A stretch of 64,000 bases of DNA from DATKMK01 sp035541895 (GTDB lineage: Bacteria; Desulfobacterota; Binatia; HRBIN30; JACQVA1): contig DATKMK010000022.1 of assembly GCA_035541895.1 (NCBI GenBank), forward strand, positions 21,710 to 85,709. The letters are read 5' to 3'. Position numbers and translations under genes: made by a program. Below, in pieces: positions 27,950 through 35,941 of the stretch (position 1 is the stretch's first letter; each line of letters starts with the position of its first letter). The notes below the pieces were generated by a model. That model saw only the letters and a program-made list of their open reading frames with translations, did not search any database and was not told where the DNA came from.

Positions 27950-28012
27950 GCCTAACGGCCGGCTTCTCCGCGCGCGCGCTTTTCGCGCGTCCGCAGCAAG
28001 CGAGAGTTAGGC
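27950..28012. repeat. attC-like recombination site 4
   Basis: Perfect outer cores GCCTAAC (27950-27956) and GTTAGGC (28006-28012) enclose a 49-base GC-rich imperfect palindrome; GGCTT pairs with AAGC, and CGCGCG pairs around a TTTT loop with bulged bases. It sits between the glycine-zipper gene (upstream) and hicBA (downstream), as a cassette boundary should. Confidence 0.7.
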
Positions 28013-28079
28013 ATTTTGCGTCTGCGGGGTCCACGAATCACGCCGTCAGCCATGTTCTTGGGCTCCAGCGCCGTCAGCG

Positions 28080-28514
28080 CTAGAGCCGGCCACTGTCGGC
28101 ACGAGCCTGCTGTGCTCGCCAATCGTCTATCAGGCTTCTAGAAGCGGATCCGACAAAACCGCAGATCGTGGCCAGAACGAAGCACGCAGTCGAGAAATTC
28201 GGGGCCGACGAAACCGCGCTTGACGAAATCGATGCAGTGACGATGTCGAGCACCCCTGAAACAACCACAGTGAAGAGTGCCGCTGAGCCGAAGGTCTCCT
28301 CGAACATGGGGGGCTCATCCCACCAGTGCCCAAGTACAGCGCCGAGAAATCCACCGACGAACCCGCCCGCGGCACCAACGGCGCCCGCAAGGCCCGCTCC
28401 GGCAGGTCCGCCCAGGGAGCCCATGTAAGCTCCAGCCGCGCCTCCTGCCAATCCAGAGCCGGTTGCTCGTCCGAGCGCTGCCCCTAATGACCAACGCTTT
28501 TGCGGATTGGACAT
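28080..28514 (-). CDS. Glycine-zipper membrane protein
   Basis: 144 residues. Residues 10-65 are a dense Gly/Ala zipper (GSGLAGGAAGAYMGSLGGPAGAG...), suited to tightly packed membrane helices, followed by two more hydrophobic segments. An AAGGAGG box precedes the ATG by 6 bases. No enzyme motif. Similar cassette proteins are often of unknown function; pore or envelope roles are speculation. Confidence 0.7.
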   Translation of the reverse strand: MSNPQKRWSLGAALGRATGSGLAGGAAGAYMGSLGGPAGAGLAGAVGAAGGFVGGFLGAVLGHWWDEPPMFEETFGSAALFTVVVSGVLDIVTASISSSAVSSAPNFSTACFVLATICGFVGSASRSLIDDWRAQQARADSGRL

Positions 28515-28817
28515 CTATTCCTCCTTCTCGTCTTGCCGCTAGCACTGTTCAGACAGTTGCGTTCTCCGCTTGAATTGAGGTGCCTGCGTTAGGCACGCGC
28601 AATAGTCAGGTCCTCCGATTTCCTCAAGCCGAACTATCATACTTAGACGACGCCAATGGTCGGACTCCAGGCTGCCAAGCACGCATGGTGATGCGGCCTA
28701 TCACGCGGTCGTCTTCGCCGTCAATTTGCTGTTCCATTATCGAGGGCTTGGTATGCGCGGCCAGTGAGTTCCGAGCGGTGCCACCCGCGCATGATCATGC
28801 GGCCTATCTCCGCATCT
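28515..28817. other. Gap between first cassette and intI relic
   Basis: No intact gene. It contains an isolated GTTAGGC core at 28588-28594 inside a short hairpin (GTGCCT-GCGTT-AGGCAC). It also contains a 22-bp direct repeat at 28683-28704 and 28789-28810 (three mismatches, 106 bp apart), the second copy including the palindrome GCATGATCATGC. Position next to intI makes this a place to look for a decayed attI; that is inference. Confidence 0.45.
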
Positions 28818-29185
28818 TCATAGTCGGTCCGCCGGACTCTGCACACCTCGACCCCCCCGGTTCAATACGTGTGTGTAGACCTGTGACGTTGGCGCAGCGT
28901 CTCGATGTAATCACCCAGGGGCTCCTTTACCGCCGCTGGGAGCATGGGGTGGCGATCCTTCCGCCCCTTGCCCTCACGCACCAGGATTTCGTTGCCGTCG
29001 AAATCGATGTCCTTCGTGCGGAGGCCGAGGCACTCCATCAAGCGCAGGCCCGCCCCGTAGAGCAGCATCCCCATGATCCAGTAGTGTCCCGCAAGGTGGT
29101 CGAGAATCGCTTTGACCTCGGTGCGTGTGAGCACGACCGGAAGCCGTCGCGGTCGCTTGGCTCGTACCACGTCGGTGATCCGCGG
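28818..29185 (-). pseudogene. intI: Integron integrase intI, truncated and internally deleted
   Basis: From 29185 the frame gives DVVRAKRPRRLPVVLTRTEV, then LLYGAGLRLMECLGLRTKDIDF and GKGRKDR: the start of the tyrosine-recombinase catalytic domain as found in IntI, with its first Arg and Lys. At about 28875 the sequence jumps, in another frame, to VYTHVLNRGGRGVQSPADRL and a stop at 28818. That is the exact IntI C-terminus with the catalytic Tyr. The N-terminal domain and the core containing H-x-x-R and the IntI-specific patch are gone. Confidence 0.85.
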
Positions 29186-29239
29186 AGTGTGAGGCGTCGA
29201 GAGTGTTCGAACGGAGACACTCCGGGCTTGCCGTGAGAA

Positions 29240-30685
29240 TCACGGAACCAGCGCCGGTGCGTCTGCGGGCGGGACAAGAAATTCCAAGCCCCCGAACCCG
29301 ACGACGCCGTCGTCACTCGCCGCGAGCGTGAGTTGGCGTCGGTTGTCCAAGCGGATCGTGAGCCGAAAGGCGAGCGACTGCAGATCGTGCGCCTGCAACG
29401 TGCGCTCGCCGAGCACGCCGACCTGATCGTACGGACCGACATAGCCGTCCGTCACCGGCAACGTCCCAACGTCGCGAGGCAGATTTCCCGCCGGACTGCT
29501 GTCCAGCTCGATCGTCACCTGATTCTGCTGCGCCCAGGCAAGCGCGTCCGTCGCGAGTTGGCGGCCGGCGATGCCCGGACGCAAGAGCGGCGCGAGTCCG
29601 TTCCGCACCTGCGCGATCGTCGCGAATGCGCGCCGGAGATCGGCGGGGGGCTCGCTCTCCCAGCGCTTGAGCACATAGGCAGAACGCTGAACGGTCGCTG
29701 CCATGCCGGCGTATCGCAGGTCGAAGTCGAGGTGCAGCAGGTCGCCGGCCTCGATCACTGCACCGCGATTCGGTCCGAGCCATGGCCAGGTCAGATGGTC
29801 GGCGTTATCGAGTTTGACGAGCGAGACGTGCGGCGGAGCCGAGACGTCCAAGCGAGCGAGGTGAATCGCGGCGAGAACTTGCGACGCGACATCGACGTCG
29901 GTCGTGGTTCCCGGCTGGATCGCACCGGATGTGAGGACGCGTTCGGCAAGCTCCGCACCGCAGCGCGCGGCTTGGCGCGCCAAGTCGACTTCGTCGGGGG
30001 TATGGCTGGCGCGGAACGTCACGGCCGCCGCCTCGGCGGAGCGAAACGTTCCGGCGTAGTCGCGGCCGACCAACCACGCCGCAAACTGTCGGGTGCCGGT
30101 GGTGATGCCATCGGCGACCGGTACCCGTGCCGAGTAGTCGATGCCGACACGCTGCGGCCGAAAGCGTGCGAGTGTATCCGCCACGGCGTCCCGGCTGATT
30201 GACTGGACTTGCTCGAACACGCCGGACGCGGTGAGCTGCGCGAGTGTCGCCGGCGACGAACCGAAGCCGAAGGCCCGGGGTTGGTCGCCGCCTCCGTCAA
30301 TGAAGAGCACGGCCTTGTCCCCGGGCTCGGTGATGCCGAGGCTGTCGAACATCGGATCGTGCTGGTGTGCGCGCTCGACCAGCAGCCACGCGTCGAGTTC
30401 GGCTGCGCGCAAGGCCGGTACGACGAGGCGCCGCACCTTATCGTTCACCGCGCTGCGGCGCAGTTGCCATTGGGCCGTCTCGTCGGGCAGCCACGCACAG
30501 GGCGGCTCGCCCGTTTTCGCCTGATGAGGCGGACGAGTCGGCGGAAATACGCGATCGACGTACCCGCAGCCTGCGCAGAGCACCGCCAGGATCGCCGACG
30601 CGATCGATCGCCTGGCGATGGTCGTCCCGCGCGGGCACTGCGAGGACGATGGCCCTCGCGGTATCGAACTGAGGCGATGACTCAC
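29240..30685 (-). CDS. M24 peptidase-like lipoprotein, ligands largely missing
   Basis: About 481 residues from a GTG whose GTGA overlaps the stop of the preceding phosphatase gene. A hydrophobic segment ending LCAGC is a lipobox. The C-terminal domain has the pita-bread order of M24/creatinase proteins (GDLLHLDFDLRYAGMAATVQRS). The second metal Asp, the His and the first Glu expected for M24 enzymes are not seen; only one Asp and a GGLEF Glu remain. Probably a non-peptidase member. Confidence 0.65.
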   Translation of the reverse strand: MSHRLSSIPRGPSSSQCPRGTTIARRSIASAILAVLCAGCGYVDRVFPPTRPPHQAKTGEPPCAWLPDETAQWQLRRSAVNDKVRRLVVPALRAAELDAWLLVERAHQHDPMFDSLGITEPGDKAVLFIDGGGDQPRAFGFGSSPATLAQLTASGVFEQVQSISRDAVADTLARFRPQRVGIDYSARVPVADGITTGTRQFAAWLVGRDYAGTFRSAEAAAVTFRASHTPDEVDLARQAARCGAELAERVLTSGAIQPGTTTDVDVASQVLAAIHLARLDVSAPPHVSLVKLDNADHLTWPWLGPNRGAVIEAGDLLHLDFDLRYAGMAATVQRSAYVLKRWESEPPADLRRAFATIAQVRNGLAPLLRPGIAGRQLATDALAWAQQNQVTIELDSSPAGNLPRDVGTLPVTDGYVGPYDQVGVLGERTLQAHDLQSLAFRLTIRLDNRRQLTLAASDDGVVGFGGLEFLVPPADAPALVP

Positions 30686-31407
30686 AATCCGCCGGCGCGG
30701 CGGCCGAACTGCTGCAGCGACCACACGTAGCCTTGGTCGTTGACGGCGCGCAGGCCGATGATGCTGTAGGCAGCGAGCGGGGTCTCGAACCGGATCCATT
30801 CCCACGGCACCGGCGGAATACCGAGCAGGTGCGTCAGCAAGACCCCGTTGGTGCCGCCGTGCGCGACAACGCCGATGCGCAGCGTCTGCGCGCGCGCCGG
30901 TGCGCTCCACACCGCAAATCCGTCGGTCGGCTGCGGCCGCGCGCCGTAATGGCCGAGCAACGTCTCCATGGCCTCCGTGACGCGAGCGTGAAAGGCGCGA
31001 AACGGCTCGCCGCCGGGAAAGCCGTCCCAATAGTCGCGAAACGGGCGACGCGCCGCGACCGTAAAATACGCGTCGACTTCGGCTTGCGACACGCGACGAA
31101 GCTCACCGACGCGAATCTCGGCCAGGCCGTTGACGACCGTCGGTTCGAGTTCGAGCGCCGCACCGATCGCGGCGGCGGTCTGACGCGCGCGCGCCAGCGG
31201 GCTCGAATAGAGAGCCGCCAGCCCGAGGCCACTCAAGTGTTGCGCGAGTTCGTCGGCTTGCCGCTGACCCAACTCGGTCAACGGCGGATCGCCGCCGATT
31301 TCGAGCACGCGAGTCCAATCCGGTTCGGCATGGCGCACCAGCACGATTTCCAGCGGCAGGTTCGAGCGCAGGTGGCGCTCGCGTTCTTCCAGTCCGGTGT
31401 TCGCCAT
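30682..31407 (-). CDS. Histidine phosphatase family protein
   Basis: 241 residues. LEIVLVRHAEPDW holds the RHG-type phosphohistidine motif (RHAE), followed by LTELGQRQADELAQHL, YSSPLARARQTA and a second His in VVAHGGTNGVLL. These complete the 2H-phosphatase (phosphoglycerate-mutase-like) active site. Substrate unknown. It is coupled to the downstream M24-like lipoprotein by a four-base overlap. Confidence 0.88.
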   Translation of the reverse strand: MANTGLEERERHLRSNLPLEIVLVRHAEPDWTRVLEIGGDPPLTELGQRQADELAQHLSGLGLAALYSSPLARARQTAAAIGAALELEPTVVNGLAEIRVGELRRVSQAEVDAYFTVAARRPFRDYWDGFPGGEPFRAFHARVTEAMETLLGHYGARPQPTDGFAVWSAPARAQTLRIGVVAHGGTNGVLLTHLLGIPPVPWEWIRFETPLAAYSIIGLRAVNDQGYVWSLQQFGRRAGGL

Positions 31408-31622
31408 GCGATCAACGTTGGGGCGGCATCATACGAGATGGGGCGAGAGACGCAAGGTCATCGTATGGTGACTGGTGGTGGTGACTGGTGTCGGTAGTGG
31501 TGCGGGTGACTCGTGTTGGCGAGTGGTGTGGGGCGCTCTTCGTTTGTGCGACCGTGTCGGCGGTGATCGCCTTGCGCCCCTGGCGAGCGCTTGTTACGAC
31601 GGGCGATGAACCCGGAGGGTGC

Positions 31623-32918
31623 ATGCCAGAGTCGTTCGTGGACAGCGTGGATCTCGAAGCGATCGCGCGGCGCGTCGGGACGCCGTTCTTCGTGACCAGC
31701 GCCGAGGTGCTGCGACGGCGTATCGACGACATCAAGCGACTCACCGACCATCCGCACTTGCAAGCGCGCTACGCGATGAAGGCATACTCGGCGCGCAAGA
31801 TCCTCGAAGTCGTCCGCGAGCACGGCCTGTGGATCGACGCGGTATCGGGCAATGAAGTGCTGCGCGCGCGTGGCGCCGGCTTTCCGATGGGCGCGAACCC
31901 GCCGGCGGTCCTGCTGACCTGCGATGTGTTTCGCGACAATGCGCTGCAAGTGGTGATCGAGCACCGCGTGCTGCCGAATATCGGCTCGCCGGCGATGCTC
32001 GACGATCTCCAATCCGCCGGGTACCGCGGACCGATCGGCGTCCGACTCAACCCCGGATTCGGTCACGGGCATGTGCGCGCCACCGACACCGGCGGCCCCA
32101 GCTCGAAGCACGGAATCTGGCACGAGGACGCGGACGGGGTGCGTCGGGCCGCGGAGCGGGCGGGGTTCCCGATCGTCTTGTTGCACGCGCACGTCGGCAG
32201 CGGTCCGACGCTCGACGAGTTCACCGGCAACATGGCCAAGCTCGGGCACTTCTTCCTCGAACGGATTGCCGACTACCCGGCGCTCGAAGCGGCAAGCTTG
32301 GGCGGCGGCTTGCCGCACGCGTATCGCCCCGATCTGCCGGCGATCGATTTGACACCACTCGCGCGCGCGTTGCGAGACATTCAGGCGCGTCTTAGCGACA
32401 AAGCCGGCCGGGCGCTGCGCGTCGAAATCGAGCCGGGCCGTTACTTCGTGGCGCCCAGCACCGCGTTGGTCGCGCGCGTGACCGACGTCAAGGCGACCCG
32501 CACCAACGACAAGGGGCCGGGGCATCTCTACGCAATGGTCGACGCCGGATTCAACGACCTCATTCGTCCCGCGATGTACGGTTCGTATCATCACATCACC
32601 GTCCATCGTAGCGATCCGGCGGCGCCGCGTGTACCGGTGGTGGTGGCGGGTCCGCTGTGCGAGTCGGGCGACGTGTTCACCCGCGGTGCCGATGAGTTGC
32701 TCGAGCCGCGCGAGTTGCCGCGGCCGAAGCGCGGCGACCTGCTGGTGCTGCACGACGCCGGCGCCTACGGCGTGGCGATGAGTTCGAACTATGTCTCCCT
32801 CGGGCGCGCGCCGCAGGTGTGGCTGGAAGACGGTGGGGCGTATCTCATGGCACGCCGCGAAACGGTGGACGAGATCACCCGCCGCGAGTGCTTCGAGCGA
32901 CTGGAGACAGATCGCTAG
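31623..32918 (+). CDS. lysA: Diaminopimelate decarboxylase
   Basis: 431 residues from an ATG after GGAGG. PLP fold-III barrel: YAMKAYSARKIL carries the Schiff-base Lys, NPGFGHGHVRATDTGGPSSKHGIW and HAHVGSG bind substrate and cofactor, EIEPGRY is the phosphate-binding block, and PLCESGDVFTR is the catalytic C-E-S-G-D motif. It has the same motif set as enterobacterial LysA. Converts meso-DAP to lysine. The open frame upstream to 31488 lacks homology. Confidence 0.9.
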   Translation: MPESFVDSVDLEAIARRVGTPFFVTSAEVLRRRIDDIKRLTDHPHLQARYAMKAYSARKILEVVREHGLWIDAVSGNEVLRARGAGFPMGANPPAVLLTCDVFRDNALQVVIEHRVLPNIGSPAMLDDLQSAGYRGPIGVRLNPGFGHGHVRATDTGGPSSKHGIWHEDADGVRRAAERAGFPIVLLHAHVGSGPTLDEFTGNMAKLGHFFLERIADYPALEAASLGGGLPHAYRPDLPAIDLTPLARALRDIQARLSDKAGRALRVEIEPGRYFVAPSTALVARVTDVKATRTNDKGPGHLYAMVDAGFNDLIRPAMYGSYHHITVHRSDPAAPRVPVVVAGPLCESGDVFTRGADELLEPRELPRPKRGDLLVLHDAGAYGVAMSSNYVSLGRAPQVWLEDGGAYLMARRETVDEITRRECFERLETDR

Positions 32919-33091
32919 CCCTCACCGAAATGTCGAGCCACCGGCGCACAGAGGACATGCCGCGTTTGTTCAACGGATAGTTTCAGATTTTCGCGGATCA
33001 ACGATCGGTCGACATCGCGCTTGTACGCCTCGATGACTGGGTCGGGGGACAGATCGATGTCGGGCGTGGCAATGGCGAAGGAATACTCCAC
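32915..33091 (-). pseudogene. Truncated small conserved protein
   Basis: A GTG at 33091 opens a frame EYSFAIATPDIDLSPDPVIEAYKRDVDRSLIRENLKLSVEQ. The segment DPVIEAYKRDVDR..IRENLKLSVE is a recurrent N-terminal block of small bacterial proteins often linked to nucleotidyltransferase or toxin genes. After it the sequence stops resembling the family, as if frameshifted. Its stop overlaps the lysA stop on the other strand. Confidence 0.4.
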
Positions 33092-33128
33092 GCATCGTCC
33101 CGTGGAAATCGGACGGCGCAGAGGCGCT

Positions 33129-34016
33129 CTATAGCCGCGCGGCTGGAACGATGATGTTGTCGCCGAGCCACTCGATCGCCGCGCGCACTTGGTCGGGGGT
33201 TTCGGAGATCGGCAGGAGCAACACGACCTGGCCAATGCCCGCGTCGCGGTAGCGCTTCATCGCATCGAGGTCACGGCTGGGCAGCGTGTACGGCGACGCG
33301 ATCAACGACAGCTCGTCGCGGCGGCGCCCGCGCGCGGCCAGCAGTCGATCGAGCGCGGCGACGCGTTCGGCCGCCTGTTCGGGTGCGATGTTCCACCCGA
33401 ACCAGCCCTGACCCAGGTCGGCGACACGATGAAGAGCCGCATCGCTCTCGCCGCCGAAGATGATCGGCGGATGCGGCTGTTGGACCGGCTTCGGCGCCAT
33501 ATACACATTGCGCAGCGTGTAGAACTCGGTGTGGTACGATGCGGCTCCTGCGCTCCAGAGCCGCTTCATCACCTCGAGATACGCGCGCGTGCGTTGCGCG
33601 CGCTGCTCGAACGGCGCGCCGACCGCCTCGAACTCCTCTTCGAGCCAGCCGATGCCAACGCCGAAATCGACGCGACCGGCGGAAAGCACGTCGAGCTGGG
33701 CGACGACCTTCGCCGTGTACACCGGGTTGCGCTGCGGCACCAGGCAGATGCCGGTGCCGAGACGGATTCGGCTGGTCACGGCCGCGAGATAGGTGAGAAC
33801 CGTGAACGGATCGCCCAACCCACCCTCGGACGGATCGAGCGGCAGGCGGCCATCTTCCGCGTACGGATACTGCGACTCGTAGTGCTCCGTCAGCACCACG
33901 TGCTCGGGCGCCCACAACGCGGCGGCACCGACTTGCTCGGCGGTCTTCGCGATGGCGCGCAGAAACTCCGGCCGGTGACCGGCGCCGAAGGTAGGAAGGA
34001 AAATGCCGATTTGCAT
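33129..34016 (-). CDS. LLM-class (F420-type) oxidoreductase
   Basis: 295 residues; start at ATG 34016 (or 34019), 7-10 bases after GGAGG. Luciferase-like TIM barrel: QIGIFLPTFGAG, ALWAPEHVVLTEHYES, YLAAVTSRIRLGTGICLVPQRNP, and GRVDFGVGIGWLEEEFEAVG. The pattern matches TIGR03619-type F420-dependent enzymes. Substrate unknown. The gene begins at the stop of the IMPase gene, so it is cotranscribed and translationally coupled. Confidence 0.88.
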   Translation of the reverse strand: MQIGIFLPTFGAGHRPEFLRAIAKTAEQVGAAALWAPEHVVLTEHYESQYPYAEDGRLPLDPSEGGLGDPFTVLTYLAAVTSRIRLGTGICLVPQRNPVYTAKVVAQLDVLSAGRVDFGVGIGWLEEEFEAVGAPFEQRAQRTRAYLEVMKRLWSAGAASYHTEFYTLRNVYMAPKPVQQPHPPIIFGGESDAALHRVADLGQGWFGWNIAPEQAAERVAALDRLLAARGRRRDELSLIASPYTLPSRDLDAMKRYRDAGIGQVVLLLPISETPDQVRAAIEWLGDNIIVPAARL

Positions 34017-34798
34017 CATCGTCCTCCGGTCGGATGTGGCGTGGCCGTGCGAAGAATGTCGAGGGCTTCGTCGTGCACGTGTCCGTTGGTTGCGAGCGCG
34101 GTGCCGCTGTAGATCGTCGGCACCCCGGCGAAGTCGGTGAAGCGTCCGCCGGCTTCTTCGACGATGATTTTCAACGCCGCCATGTCCCACGGCTTGAGGT
34201 CGATTTCCATCATGACCTCGGCCTGACCGCGGGCGATGAAGGTGTGCCCGAAGTAATCGCCGTAGCCGCGCTGGCGTGAAGACGCATCGACGAGGCGCTC
34301 GAACACCGGCCAGTAGCCGGCGCGCCGGAGCACGTTGAGCCCGCCGAACACCACCATTGATTCACGCAGCGTGCGGCAGTCGGACACGCGAATGCGCCCG
34401 GATTTGTCGAAGGCGCCGTGTCCCTTCTGGGCATAGAGCAAGTCGTCGACGGCGGGCGCGTAGATTACGCCCGCCACGATCTCTCCCTCCTCCTCGAGAC
34501 CAATGAGCGTGGCGAAATAGGGGATGCCGCGGATGAAACTTTTGGTGCCGTCGATCGGATCGATGATCCAGCGCGGCCCGGCGCCTTCACGGGTCCCGAA
34601 CTCCTCGCCGACGACGCCGTAGTCGGGAAAGGCACCGATCAAAATCTCGATGATGCGCTGCTCGCACTCGCGATCGGCAACCGTCACCGGCGAGCGATCG
34701 GCTTTGCGCTCGACGGTCAATTCGGTCTGGAAATATTTGCGCGCAATCTCCCCCGCAGCGCGTGCGGCGGCGATCGCGGTTTCGAGGCGCTTGTCCAT
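34016..34798 (-). CDS. Inositol-monophosphatase family / histidinol-phosphatase-like
   Basis: 260 residues. Metal-binding motifs of the FIG superfamily are complete: VVGEEFG, WIIDPIDGTKSFIRG and KPWDMAALKIIVEEAGG. The DPIDGTKSFIRG wording and overall length are those of HisN-type histidinol-phosphate phosphatases. No other his gene is in the window, so substrate is a best guess. Upstream of and coupled to the LLM gene. Confidence 0.88.
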   Translation of the reverse strand: MDKRLETAIAAARAAGEIARKYFQTELTVERKADRSPVTVADRECEQRIIEILIGAFPDYGVVGEEFGTREGAGPRWIIDPIDGTKSFIRGIPYFATLIGLEEEGEIVAGVIYAPAVDDLLYAQKGHGAFDKSGRIRVSDCRTLRESMVVFGGLNVLRRAGYWPVFERLVDASSRQRGYGDYFGHTFIARGQAEVMMEIDLKPWDMAALKIIVEEAGGRFTDFAGVPTIYSGTALATNGHVHDEALDILRTATPHPTGGR

Positions 34799-34804
34799 TT
34801 GCGC

Positions 34805-35926
34805 TCACCCTAGCACACGCGCGACCGCGGTGTTGACCCGACGTTCGATCATGCCGGAGAGCATCGCGAGCACAGCGGTGGCGGCGCAAGCCGCGGCGAC
34901 GAAGATCGGCACCGTTGTTCCCCGCAGCCGGTCGCCGACCCAGATGACGAACGGCTGATGCAAGAGGTACAAGCCGTAGGAATAGGTGCCGACGCGCGTG
35001 AGGATATGCGCGCCAGGGAGCCGCGCGAGCCAGTGCGCGAGATTGGCGCCGAACAACAACAGGCCGCAACCAATGAGGGCGTCGGCGGCCACGTAGGTCA
35101 GCTTCGATCCGCAGGCGTAGAGTCCGGCAATGTAAAGTCCGAATCCACCAGCCGCCGTTGCAAGCGACAGCAGCCGCCGTTCGATCGCTTGACGGCGAGC
35201 GGCATAGGCGGCGCCGAGCGCCATGCCGACCGTGAACTCGAACAGCCGGCAGGTGAACAGCGCGCCTTGCAGCAACGCGCCGCTGTCCTCCGACGGCCAC
35301 ACGATGAGGAACACGTAGCGAGTGATCGCGGTAACGAGCGCGCTCGCCAGCAGGAATGCCGCGGTGCCGAATCGTCGATGCAAACCGTAGAGGACGGGGA
35401 ACACGATGTAGAGCTGAAGCTGCAATCCGAAATACCACCACGCGGCGTTGGCGTAGTAGAAGATCTCGTTGAGCGGAATGACCCGGTCGCCGATGAAGCT
35501 GAGGGCGAAGCGATAGTCGATCGGCTCGATCCGCAGTTGCGACGGCGAGAGCAAGTAGACCACATGCGCAAGCCAGTAGAGCGGGAAGAGTCGGATGAGT
35601 CGGCTCCGATACCACGCCCGCCAAACGACGGGGTCGCGCTCGGGCTTGCGGGCGAGCGCGAAGCTGAGAGCAAACCCGCTGAGAGCGACGAACACCCCGA
35701 CGCCGTGAAAGCCGAGATAGGAAAAGCCGATGAATCCGGCGCGCATCGAGCACGCAAGCGTGCCGGTGTCAGGCCCGGCTTGCGCACACACGCGCTGCCA
35801 GTAGCCATGATCGAGCGGCCACGGGAAGCGGCCTTCGCCGAACGCCTTGAAACAATGGAAGTAGGCGATCCACAAAATGGAGAGACCCTTGACCGTGTCG
35901 GGCCACGCGACGCGCTCACTCGCCAT
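34805..35926 (-). CDS. Acyltransferase family 3 membrane protein
   Basis: 373 residues with about 10 membrane segments. The N-terminal WPDTVKGLSILWIAYFHCF is the first block of acyltransferase_3 with the catalytic-type His. FIGFSYLGFHGVGVFVALSGFALSFALAR is the second block (V-F-x-x-L-S-G-F). Such enzymes O-acetylate or acylate surface glycans or lipids. Tail ends at the IMPase start. Acceptor unknown. Confidence 0.88.
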   Translation of the reverse strand: MASERVAWPDTVKGLSILWIAYFHCFKAFGEGRFPWPLDHGYWQRVCAQAGPDTGTLACSMRAGFIGFSYLGFHGVGVFVALSGFALSFALARKPERDPVVWRAWYRSRLIRLFPLYWLAHVVYLLSPSQLRIEPIDYRFALSFIGDRVIPLNEIFYYANAAWWYFGLQLQLYIVFPVLYGLHRRFGTAAFLLASALVTAITRYVFLIVWPSEDSGALLQGALFTCRLFEFTVGMALGAAYAARRQAIERRLLSLATAAGGFGLYIAGLYACGSKLTYVAADALIGCGLLLFGANLAHWLARLPGAHILTRVGTYSYGLYLLHQPFVIWVGDRLRGTTVPIFVAAACAATAVLAMLSGMIERRVNTAVARVLG

Positions 35927-35941
35927 GGAGTCGCGATGCGT

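Larger units (their letters stand above)
23420..29190. mobile_element. Degenerate chromosomal integron (cassette array plus intI relic)
   Basis: Bounded by purU on the left and the M24-like gene on the right. The region holds four attC-like imperfect palindromes with GTTAGGC/GCCTAAC ends, small minus-strand cassette-type genes, and an integron-integrase pseudogene. Genes between sites are of the kind usual in sedentary arrays: toxin-antitoxin pairs, DUFs, an epoxide hydrolase, and a homing-endonuclease-repeat protein. The intI relic points the same way as the cassettes, as in reverse-oriented integrons. With both intI ends lost, the original geometry and attI cannot be fixed. Confidence 0.75.

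Noticed and set aside
28500..28594. Complete attC ending at the GTTAGGC at 28588
   Set aside because: No matching left core or pairing arms within 100 bases; recorded only as a lone core.
29240..31030. 596-residue version of the M24-like protein
   Set aside because: The first 115 residues are antisense-like shadow of the phosphatase gene frame; the GTG overlapping the phosphatase stop precedes a lipobox signal.
31458..32753. 431-residue minus-strand frame opposite lysA
   Set aside because: Antisense shadow of a highly conserved enzyme.
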